Made by a program: the position numbers and the translations under genes. A stretch of DNA of 34,536 nt from Verrucomicrobiales bacterium (GTDB lineage: Bacteria > Verrucomicrobiota > Verrucomicrobiia > Verrucomicrobiales > DEV007): positions 1 to 34,536 of the forward strand of contig JARGPH010000038.1 of the NCBI GenBank assembly GCA_029213065.1, read 5' to 3'. Positions 23,196-34,253 of the stretch are shown one piece after another. The notes beneath the pieces were generated by a model. The model saw only the letters and a list, made by a program, of their open reading frames with translations, did not search any database and was not told the DNA's origin. Numbering within the stretch: the stretch's first letter is position 1; the number at the start of each line of letters is the position of its first letter.

Positions 23196-24197
23196 CTATC
23201 GCTTGCTCCCCACGGCGGTGCGGAACTTCACGATCGCGTTGGCGATCGCTTCGGCGATGCGCTGACGGTGGGCTTCGTCGTGAATGAGCTTTCCTTCGGT
23301 GGGGTGGGTAATGAAACCACCTTCGAAAAGAATCGCGGGCTTGTTGATGCCCCGGAGAACGTTGAAACGGGCACGCTTGATGCCGCGGTCGACCGATTTT
23401 AATTCGTGGATCGCGTGGGCGTGAACGGATGTCGCGAGAGCGATGTTCTCTGCGTCTCGGGTGTTGCCGTTGAGCGGAGAGCTCCACGGGCTGCTGCCGT
23501 CCGTTGAGCGGGTTCCCTGAGGCGCCAGCGCGTAAGTCTCGATTCCTTCGGCGGTGCGCGAACCGGATGAGTTGAAGTGCAGGCTCACGAAAATGGCATT
23601 TCGCTGGCCGTTCGCGATCGCGACGCGTTGGCCGAGAGTTAAAAAGACGTCGGTTCGCCGCGTCAGGAGTGTCTTAAAGCCTCGAGCTTTAAGCTCTTTT
23701 TCGACGCGGAGCGCCATATCGAGGGCGTAATTCTTTTCGTAGCCCATGACGCCTTTGGCTCCGGAATCGTGTGCCCCATGTCCGGCATCGATCACGACGG
23801 TGTCGAAATTGATCGGCTTTTTGATGTAACTGGGACGAACCACGGGGTCGACGAGCTTGGCGAGATCGACGGTCGAGAGCATTGCTTTGCCTCCATTTTC
23901 GATCACAGGGAACGATAAATTGAACTTAATGTTGTTCACGTAGATCGACTGAGAGCCAACCCGCCAGGTCATTACGAGGCTGGGATGCTGGAAAATTCGA
24001 TCATTTCCCTCCTTCGCGAAACGCTGGAACTGGTAGAATTTAGCGACGTTCTCGTCTGAGACGTAGCTGCGTCCACCAATGTTGTAAGTGTTCCAATCCT
24101 TTGCCGCAGCTTCGCCGGTGGCTGAAGCCAATATCCACAAACCTGCGAGAATGAGCAGAAGTCGTTGAAGTGGAATATGGCGGGCGTCGAATCGCAT
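23196..24197 (-). CDS. N-acetylmuramoyl-L-alanine amidase, secreted
   Basis: Zinc amidase (Amidase_3) cleaving the bond between MurNAc and the stem peptide in peptidoglycan, usually for daughter-cell separation. 333 residues from the ATG at 24197, which starts a signal segment (about 10-32, ending GEAAA). An N-terminal domain of ~95 residues with IYVNNIKFNLSFPVI may be an AMIN-like or copper-amine-oxidase-like wall-targeting part. The catalytic domain has DAGHG (His140), GYEKN (Glu154), SLHFN (His207) and FEGGFITHP (Glu293), so all ligands are present. An upstream frame extension without a good signal is rejected. Divergent from valS. Confidence 0.9.
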   Translation of the reverse strand: MRFDARHIPLQRLLLILAGLWILASATGEAAAKDWNTYNIGGRSYVSDENVAKFYQFQRFAKEGNDRIFQHPSLVMTWRVGSQSIYVNNIKFNLSFPVIENGGKAMLSTVDLAKLVDPVVRPSYIKKPINFDTVVIDAGHGAHDSGAKGVMGYEKNYALDMALRVEKELKARGFKTLLTRRTDVFLTLGQRVAIANGQRNAIFVSLHFNSSGSRTAEGIETYALAPQGTRSTDGSSPWSSPLNGNTRDAENIALATSVHAHAIHELKSVDRGIKRARFNVLRGINKPAILFEGGFITHPTEGKLIHDEAHRQRIAEAIANAIVKFRTAVGSKR

Positions 24198-24346
24198 AAA
24201 TTCAGAACCGGGGGCTACCGTTGAAATTAGGACGCAAACCTTAACTGATTCCCTGAATGAACGCAATCGGGGAAATACGCATTTCAATTTTACAAAAGGC
24301 CTCAAACAACAAATAGTTTCGCCCCCTCTAGTAACGGGGAAATATT

Positions 24347-27073
<2,727 letters not shown>

Positions 27074-27133
27074 TTTCGCGGTTTCCGCAAAGCGTGACTT
27101 GAGGTCTTCTTTCTGAGCCGTAGCCTTGTCGCT

Positions 27134-27919
27134 ATGGATCTCGGATTGAAAGACAAAGGTGTGCTCGTAATGGCTTCGAGCGGGGGGATTGGTCGCGGTG
27201 TTGCGACTGAGTTCGCCCGCGAAGGGGCGAATGTGATGCTGTTTGCCCGTTCCGCGGACAAGCTGGCGGCGACGGCTGACGCCATTGCCGATGAGACCGG
27301 AAAGCGTCCCGCCTTCACGGTGGGGGATATCACGAGCCTTGCCGATGTCGAGATGGCCGTCGCGAACACTGTCGAGCAATGTGGCGGTCTCTGGGCGTTG
27401 TTCAACAATACCGGGGGACCTCCCGCAGGAGGATTCGATCAGTTTGATGACGAAGCCTGGCAGGCCGCCTTCGAGCTGACCACGCTCGGCTACGTGAGAG
27501 CGATCCGGGCGGCGCTTCCGCATTTGCGAAAGACGGGAGGCCGTATCGTCAACAACACCTCCGTGTCTTCGAAGACGGCAGTCGATTCACTGCTGCTTTC
27601 AAATGTGTTCCGGTCAGGACTGGTCGGTTTGGGGAAATCCCTCGCCCGCGAGCTGGGACCTGATCGCATTCTTGTGAATACGGTAGGTGCCGGACGGATT
27701 GATACAGACCGGATCGAACAGCTCGATACGATCTGGGCGGGGAAAAAAGGTATTACTCTCGACGCGCAGCGTGCCGAATCAGAGGCGACGATTCCCCTCG
27801 GAAAATACGGTGAGCCCTCCGACTTCGGGAAGATCGTGGCCTTCCTCTGTTCGGAATCGAACGGCTACCTTTCCGGTCAGAATATTCTGATCGATGGCGC
27901 GCTTGTCGAAGCGTATTGA
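27134..27919 (+). CDS. Atypical short-chain dehydrogenase/reductase
   Basis: 261 residues with a Rossmann fold. The cofactor loop is MASSGGIGRG (usual TGxxxGIG, with the first Gly replaced by Ala14). FNNTGGPPAGG matches the NNAG position. The catalytic Ser143 (NNTSVSS) is present, but the YxxxK pair reads SNVFR: Ser156 and Arg160. A subgroup of bacterial SDRs shares this change, so the enzyme may use another mechanism or bind without reducing. FLCSESNGYLSGQNILIDGAL closes the fold normally. Substrate unknown. It converges with the SMP-30 gene, their stop codons separated by one base. Confidence 0.88.
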   Translation: MDLGLKDKGVLVMASSGGIGRGVATEFAREGANVMLFARSADKLAATADAIADETGKRPAFTVGDITSLADVEMAVANTVEQCGGLWALFNNTGGPPAGGFDQFDDEAWQAAFELTTLGYVRAIRAALPHLRKTGGRIVNNTSVSSKTAVDSLLLSNVFRSGLVGLGKSLARELGPDRILVNTVGAGRIDTDRIEQLDTIWAGKKGITLDAQRAESEATIPLGKYGEPSDFGKIVAFLCSESNGYLSGQNILIDGALVEAY

Positions 27920-27920
27920 G

Positions 27921-28772
27921 CTAGCCTGCGTAGGGGACCGACGGCATCCCTTTGACACCGGGGCGGGCGGCATAGATGAGACCTGCGCCTTCTTCCTCGA
28001 GGTTGGGGAAAATCCCGGTGGTGATGTAAAGCGTCCCGAGATCGTCGCCGCCAAAGGCGCAGGAAGTCACCCCGGTGACAGGGAGTTCAATCGTGTCCAG
28101 AACCGCCGCTGTCTTTGGATCAAAGCAGCGCACCACGCTGCCCCGGCAAAAGGCGACCCAGAGATTGTCGTTCTCATCAATCGTCATGCCATCGGGGGAG
28201 CCTTCGCAGGCTTCGGTGTCGATAGCGATGGTTTCGTTCGAGATCTCGCCTTTCGCAGCATCAAAATCGAAACGGCGAATCTTCTTGGTCGGCGTGTCGA
28301 TGTAATACATTCCGGTGCCGTCCCTGGTCCAGCAGAGACCGTTTGAATTCGTCACCCCGGAAAATTTAGTGGTCACGGTTCCTTCGCTGTCGAGGCAGTA
28401 GAGAGTGGCGTCACCGGTTTTTTTCACGGTGCTGATCGTGCCCGCCCAAAGTCGGCCGTTTGGATCGCATTTGCCGTCATTGAAACGGTTGTCCGGCTTT
28501 TTGTCCGGCTCGGGGTCGGCGATGAAAGTTGTCCCGCCGGTTTCGGGATCGAGAAACGAAAAGCCGTTGTCCCCTGCGAAGACGAATCCGCCCTTTTCGC
28601 GCGGCACGACAAGACCGACCCGTTCACCGACATTCCACGATTTCTCCTCCCCGGTGGAGGGATTGAATGAGCAGACACGGTGCCCTTCGATATCGACATA
28701 ATACAAGACGCCTGCGTGCCAGACGGGGCCCTCGCCCCACTTCGAAATATTGTTTCCAACTGCTTCAACCAT
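27921..28772 (-). CDS. SMP-30/gluconolactonase family protein
   Basis: Six-bladed propeller lactonase of 283 residues. Metal ligands by family comparison: Glu14 in GEGPVW, Asn144 in TNSNGL and Asp194 in GSPDGM. RFNDGKCDPNGRLWAGT is the typical substrate-site segment. No signal peptide, so cytoplasmic. These proteins hydrolyse sugar lactones such as gluconolactone or galactonolactone; the particular sugar acid is not predictable. No sugar dehydrogenase operon surrounds it, though an SDR is adjacent and convergent. The ~215 bp upstream to 28988 hold only the palindrome at 28923. Confidence 0.9.
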   Translation of the reverse strand: MVEAVGNNISKWGEGPVWHAGVLYYVDIEGHRVCSFNPSTGEEKSWNVGERVGLVVPREKGGFVFAGDNGFSFLDPETGGTTFIADPEPDKKPDNRFNDGKCDPNGRLWAGTISTVKKTGDATLYCLDSEGTVTTKFSGVTNSNGLCWTRDGTGMYYIDTPTKKIRRFDFDAAKGEISNETIAIDTEACEGSPDGMTIDENDNLWVAFCRGSVVRCFDPKTAAVLDTIELPVTGVTSCAFGGDDLGTLYITTGIFPNLEEEGAGLIYAARPGVKGMPSVPYAG

Positions 28773-28922
28773 GAGGACACTTTGTCCAGTCCTCGCAACG
28801 TTTCAACCTTCACTTCAAGGGATGGGCGGACTGCCTGTCCCTCCGCTTTCTCTGCTCTTTTTCCTGATCCTTTCCCGTGCCTCCTGCTGTCCCCGGGGGC
28901 ACTGCCTTGAGAGCACCTGGAA

Positions 28923-28961
28923 ACTCAACAGGGTAAGACGGCCGACCCAACCCTGTTGAGT
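28923..28961. terminator. Perfect 12 bp inverted repeat between two minus-strand genes
   Basis: ACTCAACAGGGT (28923-28934) and ACCCTGTTGAGT (28950-28961) are exact reverse complements with a 15-nt spacer. It lies 28 bp downstream of the sigma/FecR operon end and upstream of the SMP-30 gene. No T run follows on the minus strand, so it may be a Rho-independent-like stop, an operator or an extragenic palindrome. Confidence 0.4.
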
Positions 28962-28988
28962 CGAGGGCAGGTTCGGCCGGGGCGCGAT

Positions 28989-30563
28989 CTATCGGAGTTG
29001 TCCCTGATGGAGGGCTGCGACTTCTGTTTCGGACATGGCCCGTTCCAGAATAATGAATTCGTCGATGCGCCCGTTGAAGCTGCGGATCGGGTAGTTCTTG
29101 CTGTGGGCCTGCCAGTTTCCGATCTCCCCGCCGCCCAGTTTCAGGGGCGGGATATTCTTCCGCTGATCGCTCGCGACCATTTCCCCGTCGAGGTAGTGGC
29201 TTACGACGCCGGTGTTCCGGTCCACTGTCGTTGCGATATGCATCCAGCGACCGATGTCGTTGGGTTTGATCACGGGTTTGGATTCTGAATTCGGCTTGTT
29301 CCGGTCGGAAATCCCGAGAATGAGCCGCCCTTCGTCGCTGATTTGCCAGTGGACTTCACCTTTCTCGAAGCCATCGGTCAGGAAGAGAGAGCTCAACCAG
29401 CGATCCAGTCCGTCAATGCGAATCCATGCCGCGAAGGTGAGCGCGTCGAAGGTGCCGGAAATCTGCATCCTGACACGGTCGGAAAGGCCCTTGAATTCGA
29501 GCGCTCCTTTTCCGGGCCAGCGGCCTTCCGACCAGGTCGCACCAATGATGGCGGCCTGAGGACCATCCTCTTTATGATTGGTGAGCTGTCGATCCCATCG
29601 GTTTTGACCCTCGAAATCGAAGAGGGCGAGGGTGCTCTTGTCTTCGAGAAGCGTTTCTCTGGTCTGCCTCCAGCGTTCGTAGCGGGATTGCGAATTGGCG
29701 TCGGCGCGGTTCAGTAGCTGTTCTCTTCCAATGAACCGCGATTCATTCGCCGCGATCGATTCGAGGTTGCCTGAAAGTGAGCGGATCCCGTCGCCTTTGT
29801 TGAGATGTTGGAGGGTTTCCCCGGTGTGTGAATCGAGGCGGACTTCGCCGTCAACGACGTGCACTTCACTGCTTCCCTCGCTGCCGACACTGAGCGCAAA
29901 CTCGGTTCCCAGATCCACCGCTTCGTAGTCAGGTGTTCTCACGGAGAAGCCCTGGGCAGGCTCCGGAACAAAGGCGCGCAATTTGCCTTTGTGGCATTCC
30001 ATCTCGAAAGAGGAGATAAGATTGAGATCAACGGGTCCCTCCACGGTCACACTCGCACCGCTGAAAAATTCGATCTGGGCGAGTCCTGACTGTAGTAAAA
30101 ACTGTCCCGGGAAAAGAACGCTTCCTTCTTCGATTCCGCTGCCGGGTTCGGACCATTCCGGCTCGACAAGTCGACTGAGAAGCGCAATGCCGGTGGCCTG
30201 TGACGGTTCCGGTTCGCTGTTTTTCCAGAGAACGAAAGAAATGTTGAGAAGAATTGCGAAGGCGGCTGCCGCGGCGATGACGGGAGCGAGGTAGCTCCGC
30301 CGGGGGTTCGATTTCGCAGGCGGGAACGGGATCGGATCGTCCCTCATGAAACCGGGGAGTTCACTCAGTTCCTTCGGGAGGTGTTCCGAATCGTGAATCT
30401 CGTGGAGCAGCGTATCAATCTCGGAGATCTCGAGGTAGCGCTCGCAGGCTTCGGGGTCGCCTTTTAAAAGATCGTTCAACCGGCGATTCTCTTCATCGCT
30501 GGAGAGGCCCTCAATGAGGCGTGAACTGAGAAGATCAATTTCTCTGAGGCGTTCTTTTTTCAT
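28989..30563 (-). CDS. FecR-type membrane protein with C-terminal LamG-like domain (putative anti-sigma)
   Basis: 524 residues. The N-terminal cytoplasmic part (1-90) starts with helices and resembles an anti-sigma domain. One membrane helix (about 92-113, APVIAAAAAFAILLNISFVL) leads to a periplasmic FecR-like domain (about 150-270, FFSGASVTVEGPVDLNLIS, TPDYEAVDLGTEFALSV, VHVVDGEVRL). A LamG/concanavalin-like domain (about 330-520, LTFAAWIRIDGLDRWLSS, GRWMHIATTVDRNTG, FNGRIDEFIILERAMSETEV) ends the protein and probably binds carbohydrate. Its ATG overlaps the sigma gene stop by four bases (ATGA), indicating translational coupling. Family context implies that it senses an external ligand and controls the sigma factor. 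Confidence 0.88.
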   Translation of the reverse strand: MKKERLREIDLLSSRLIEGLSSDEENRRLNDLLKGDPEACERYLEISEIDTLLHEIHDSEHLPKELSELPGFMRDDPIPFPPAKSNPRRSYLAPVIAAAAAFAILLNISFVLWKNSEPEPSQATGIALLSRLVEPEWSEPGSGIEEGSVLFPGQFLLQSGLAQIEFFSGASVTVEGPVDLNLISSFEMECHKGKLRAFVPEPAQGFSVRTPDYEAVDLGTEFALSVGSEGSSEVHVVDGEVRLDSHTGETLQHLNKGDGIRSLSGNLESIAANESRFIGREQLLNRADANSQSRYERWRQTRETLLEDKSTLALFDFEGQNRWDRQLTNHKEDGPQAAIIGATWSEGRWPGKGALEFKGLSDRVRMQISGTFDALTFAAWIRIDGLDRWLSSLFLTDGFEKGEVHWQISDEGRLILGISDRNKPNSESKPVIKPNDIGRWMHIATTVDRNTGVVSHYLDGEMVASDQRKNIPPLKLGGGEIGNWQAHSKNYPIRSFNGRIDEFIILERAMSETEVAALHQGQLR

Positions 30564-31081
30564 ACCAATCCTTCCTGCAAAAGTTTCTTCTCAACGCAGA
30601 TTTGAAGGGCGCCCCGGATGCGATAGAGCGCCTGGGAAACCGAACCGACTGACTTGCCGTCTTCTTCGGCAATTCGCTGCACCGACGCGCCCGGTTCGTA
30701 GCGACGATTGACGAGGGCTCTCTGTTCTTCCGGCAGCTCGGCGAGACAGGTTTTCAAGGCGGCGAGGCGGGCGTCGGTTTCTTCGCTGCGCTGTTCCTGC
30801 CTTTCCGCGAGGTAGTCGAAGACATCCTCATCGAAGACGAGCTGCTCGCGACTGAATTTCCGGCGGTGGTTGAGGACGTGAAAGTAAGCGGTCCGGCAGG
30901 CCCAGGCCGTGAAGTTGGTTCCCTCTTCAAAATCCTCCGCCTTCCGCCACAGGGTGACATTGGTCTCCTGCAAAATATCTTTGGCTCGCGCGTGGTCGTG
31001 GCAGAGGGAGACGACGTAGGCAAAAACGGAGGACTGGGCACCGGTGAGTAATTCGATGAATTCTTCTGTGTCGCGATTCAT
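30560..31081 (-). CDS. ECF-type RNA polymerase sigma factor
   Basis: 173 residues with sigma region 2 (about 15-85, AKDILQETNVTLWRKA and FTAWACRTAYFHVLNHRR) and region 4 (about 110-160, LAELPEEQRALVNRRY, VQRIAEEDGKSVGSVSQALYRIRGAL). Regions 1.1 and 3 are absent, as in ECF factors. It resembles the Planctomycetes/Verrucomicrobia groups that come with FecR-like partners, and here it is followed by one with a four-base overlap. Its own promoter would be between 31082 and 31136, but I cannot define it. Confidence 0.93.
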   Translation of the reverse strand: MNRDTEEFIELLTGAQSSVFAYVVSLCHDHARAKDILQETNVTLWRKAEDFEEGTNFTAWACRTAYFHVLNHRRKFSREQLVFDEDVFDYLAERQEQRSEETDARLAALKTCLAELPEEQRALVNRRYEPGASVQRIAEEDGKSVGSVSQALYRIRGALQICVEKKLLQEGLV

Positions 31082-31136
31082 ATCTTATTCAGGAGGATAC
31101 TGCACGGGCGGCCCCGATCTCACACGAAATGTGCGA

Positions 31137-32468
31137 TCAGGAACCATTTCCGAGAAGGTTTTCCTCATCCGAGCCTTTCCTCTCGTCTTTGATTTGCTCG
31201 TCAATGGCGCGGTCTACGGAGATGTCAGCCGCTTTGACTTTAGGCTCGTCGTGGCGGGGCTGATGAGGGGGCGCGGTGTTCTGCGGAAGGGGGGCTTCCG
31301 GGAGCTCCCCGCCGCGGAGATTGATCCGGTAAATGGGTTCCGGCATTTCGATTCCGGCGTCGTCAAAGGCCTCTTTGATCAGTCTGATCGACTCACTTCG
31401 CCCCTTCATGAAATCGTGATTCCGCTGGTCGACCCAGGCAAAAAATTTGATGGCAACCGAACTGTCACCGAGTGAATCGATCACGGCCATGGGCGCGGGG
31501 TCTTCGAGAACCGCCGGATTCTGAGCGAGGGTTTTCAGGCCGAGTTTTTTCGCCTCGCTCAGATTGTAGTCTGTGGAAACGCCCACGGAGAAATCAAAGC
31601 GGCGCAGGGGATTTCTTGAGAAATTCAGGAGAACCGAATTCATGACGATCCCGTTGGGAATGCGGAGATGATTGCCATCAAAGGTGACGAGGACGGTGTC
31701 TCGTGAAGTAAGGCGCGCGACCTTGCCGGATTTTCCATCAATTTCGACGGCGTCCCCGATCTCGAAGGGATTCCGGGTGCTCAGGAGAATTCCGGCGAGG
31801 TAATTTTCGACGATGTTTTTGAAGGCAAAGCCGAGGGCGAGTCCCGCGAGGCCTGCCGCCCCGAGAATGGCACCGACGATTGCGGTCGCGTCCAGTATTT
31901 CGAGGGCGAGAACGAATCCGATCAGGATGATTGCGAGGCGAATGATCCGCTTCGTGAGTTGTTTCGCCAGCGAGGAATAGTGGAAGCGATCGAGCCACCA
32001 GTCGTAGCGGTTGAAAAGGCGTGCGATGATCCAGAAAACAAGAATGAGGACGATGGCAATGCCGAAGAGAGGCAGCTTCAGAATCGCGGTCCGCCCCATC
32101 TCTTTCAGCTTGCTGAAGGCGGGGGCGAGCTGATGATCGATCGCGGCGACTTCGGTGACGCGGTTGATCGTGAGGACGACCCCGTCGGTTCGCTCCGCGA
32201 TCGATTTGGCTTCCTCGCGGACTTTGGTGTTGGAGACCTCACCGGAAAGGGTCACGACGCCCGATTGCACTTCGATTGAAATGCCTTCGAAGCCTCCAAC
32301 CGCTTCGTAAATCTGCTCGATTCGCTTTTTACTCGCCGAATCAGCGGTGGCATCTTTCACCTGAATCGGCGAGTGAGAGGCCGGAGCTGTTTCCTGTCCC
32401 TTGAGAGGCGACAGAGAGAGGAAAGCAATGAGGATAAGTCCGGGCAGTCGCGATAAGGAAGTCATCAC
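31137..32468 (-). CDS. MscS-family mechanosensitive channel with N-terminal BON domain
   Basis: 443 residues. A signal peptide (MMTSLSRLPGLILIAFLSLS) is followed by a periplasmic BON domain (about 45-110, IEQIYEAVGGFEGISIEVQS, VVTLSGEVSNTKVREEA). Three membrane helices follow. The last has the MscS pore pattern AIVGAILGAAGLAGLALGFA and leads to FKNIVENYLAGILL and a beta domain (EIGDAVEIDGKSGKV, TFDGNHLRIPNG). The C-terminal ~50 residues are polar and low complexity. It acts in osmotic release at the inner membrane. BON domains bind phospholipid or envelope components, so this one may couple channel and envelope. Confidence 0.92.
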   Translation of the reverse strand: MMTSLSRLPGLILIAFLSLSPLKGQETAPASHSPIQVKDATADSASKKRIEQIYEAVGGFEGISIEVQSGVVTLSGEVSNTKVREEAKSIAERTDGVVLTINRVTEVAAIDHQLAPAFSKLKEMGRTAILKLPLFGIAIVLILVFWIIARLFNRYDWWLDRFHYSSLAKQLTKRIIRLAIILIGFVLALEILDATAIVGAILGAAGLAGLALGFAFKNIVENYLAGILLSTRNPFEIGDAVEIDGKSGKVARLTSRDTVLVTFDGNHLRIPNGIVMNSVLLNFSRNPLRRFDFSVGVSTDYNLSEAKKLGLKTLAQNPAVLEDPAPMAVIDSLGDSSVAIKFFAWVDQRNHDFMKGRSESIRLIKEAFDDAGIEMPEPIYRINLRGGELPEAPLPQNTAPPHQPRHDEPKVKAADISVDRAIDEQIKDERKGSDEENLLGNGS

Positions 32469-32532
32469 TGATAAGGTGAGTCACATCTCGGCAGATTGCA
32501 TCCCTCAAATTTGAAGGAGTTAAAACCAGGTA

Positions 32533-32715
32533 GATGCCTTTTGCCAAAAGGCATCACGGAAGACCTGCGACCGTCGCTGGAACCTGCGAGCATAGAGGGC
32601 GCTCGCAGGTGGTTGTGCTTCAGCGAGGCACAGCCACCTGTGTGAAGCACGGGCACGATTTGCCCTAAACGTTTCCGGGCATACCGGTAAGACCTCCTCC
32701 GGGTTTTCCCGGAGG
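32533..32715. repeat. Cluster of extragenic hairpins between recA and the MscS gene
   Basis: Five inverted repeats in ~180 bp: GATGCCTTTT-GCC-AAAAGGCATC (32533-32555); ACCTGCGAGC...GCTCGCAGGT (32582-32610); AGGTGGTTGTGC...GCACAGCCACCT (32607-32639, one G-U, overlapping the previous one by four bases); GGGCA-CGATT-TGCCC (32651-32665); and CCTCCGGG-TTTT-CCCGGAGG (32696-32715). The last follows the recA stop (32730) by about 15 bp on the minus strand and can end its transcript, though it lacks a T run. No gene is seen here. Confidence 0.8.
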
Positions 32716-32729
32716 AAAATCGATGGAAA

Positions 32730-34061
32730 TTACTTCTCCTTACCCGCGTCCATTGCCGCTTTCACTTCGGCTTCGACTTCGGCGTAGAGGCTTTCGTCGG
32801 CTTTGAGCGCATCCTTGGCGGCGTCGCGACCCTGGGCGAGTTGAGAGCCTTTGTAACTCATCCATGAACCGCGTTTTTGCACGATGTCATGCTCGATCGC
32901 GAGATCGAGGAGGGAGCCCACGGCAGAAATGCCTTCGTTGAACATGATGTCGAACTCAGCTTCGCCGTAAGGTGGTGCCACTTTGTTTTTCACCACTTTG
33001 AGGCGGGTCCGGTTGCCGGAAACCGAGCCGTCGGAATTCTTTATGCTGCCGGTGCGGCGGATGTCGCAGCGAACCGAGCTGTAGAATTTGAGAGCGCGTC
33101 CACCGGGTTGGGTTTCGGGGCTACCAAACATAACACCGATCTTTTCCCGAATCTGGTTGGTGAAGATAACAACGGTGTTGGCTTTTGAAATGATGCCGGT
33201 GAGTTTACGCATCGCAGCACTCATGAGGCGTGCCTGGGCACCCACGGTGGTGTCTCCGATCTCGCCGTCGAGTTCCTGTTTTGTCACGAGCGCGGCGACG
33301 GAGTCGAGGACGATGACATCGAGGGCGTTGGAGCGAACCAGTGTCTCAACAATGCGCAGGGCCTCTTCACCGGAGCTGGGCTGGGAGAGAAGGAGGTTGT
33401 CGAGATCGACCCCGAGGCGGCGCGCATACTGCGGGTCAAGGGCGTGTTCGACGTCGACGAAGGCGGCGAGTCCGCCGGCTTTCTGAGCCTGTGCTGCAAC
33501 GGTGAGGGTCAAGGTGGTTTTACCTGATGATTCCGGTCCGTAGACTTCAATGATACGTCCTTTGGGGAAGCCGCCGACGCCAAGGGCGCGGTCGATGAGG
33601 AGGTTCCCCGTCGGAATCACATCGACATCCTGAGTTTGATCCGAACCGAGGCGCATGATCGCCGTTTCGCCGAAATCTTTTTGAATCTGAGAAATCGCGA
33701 GATCGAGATTTTTTGCCCGTGCTTCAGCGATGCGGTTGGTTTCTTTGTCGGTGGATTTAGCGGCCATAGCGTTATTAGCGGTAGTTGAAGATTTGGATCT
33801 TGGGGATGATTGGGTTGGAGTGGGTGAAACAGCAGTGGTGGAAGCGGGCGATTTGGCTTTCGTTCCAGCCGCGGCCGCCGTTCCGGGTTTCTTCTTTTTC
33901 GATACAGAGGATTTGGCTTTCGGTTGAGGACCGGAGGTCTTTTCAGTGGAGACGGTGGAATCCTCTTCAGCGGCAATTGCGCCACCGGTTTCGGGCTTGG
34001 ATGTTTCTGTAATTGTTTTCGAGCCTTCGTTGGCCTCGTTAGGAGATAGCAGTTCAACCAT
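32730..34061 (-). CDS. recA: RecA recombinase with 98-residue N-terminal extension
   Basis: The core (from Met99 at 33767; 345 residues) is a complete RecA that drives strand exchange and SOS induction. It has GPESSGKT (Walker A), [28 protein letters not shown] (loop region) and the C-terminal [10 protein letters not shown] end. In the same frame an ATG at 34061 adds 98 residues that are low complexity and rich in Lys, Ser, Thr, Ala, Pro: [27 protein letters not shown]. The frame stays open with no stop and codon usage similar to the core, and no convincing ribosome site lies near Met99, so I annotate the long form; the short form is the alternative. Histone-tail-like character suggests DNA contact. 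Confidence 0.93.
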   Translation of the reverse strand: MVELLSPNEANEGSKTITETSKPETGGAIAAEEDSTVSTEKTSGPQPKAKSSVSKKKKPGTAAAAGTKAKSPASTTAVSPTPTQSSPRSKSSTTANNAMAAKSTDKETNRIAEARAKNLDLAISQIQKDFGETAIMRLGSDQTQDVDVIPTGNLLIDRALGVGGFPKGRIIEVYGPESSGKTTLTLTVAAQAQKAGGLAAFVDVEHALDPQYARRLGVDLDNLLLSQPSSGEEALRIVETLVRSNALDVIVLDSVAALVTKQELDGEIGDTTVGAQARLMSAAMRKLTGIISKANTVVIFTNQIREKIGVMFGSPETQPGGRALKFYSSVRCDIRRTGSIKNSDGSVSGNRTRLKVVKNKVAPPYGEAEFDIMFNEGISAVGSLLDLAIEHDIVQKRGSWMSYKGSQLAQGRDAAKDALKADESLYAEVEAEVKAAMDAGKEK

Positions 34062-34092
34062 GGTATGACAAAAGATTTTGGATACAATACTT

Positions 34093-34131
34093 AATACTGT
34101 TCAGGAGTCCAGTAAAAACGTGAACAGTGTT
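34093..34131. promoter_or_regulatory. Inverted repeat in recA-trpS intergenic region, candidate operator
   Basis: AATACTGTTCA (34093-34103) and TGAACAGTGTT (34121-34131) are reverse complements except for one base, with a 17-bp spacer. The position is 32-70 bp upstream of the long recA start, where a repressor would act. TGTTC/GAACA half-sites recall LexA-type boxes, but the wide spacing does not fit a standard one. Confidence 0.4.
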
Positions 34132-34253
34132 AATTTGACTTCTCCCCGTGGGAAGATTCCTTTCCCGCCCCATTTGATTTTGCCCCGACTCTGATGGAAG
34201 CTCCCAGTTCCCTCGAATCGGTTCACGCTTCGGGGCTATTTAGAAATTCAGTC

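Noticed and set aside
34098-34102. Compact TGTTC-N4-GAACA LexA box at recA
   Set aside because: The matching half-site does not lie four bases away; only the widely spaced inverted repeat is present.
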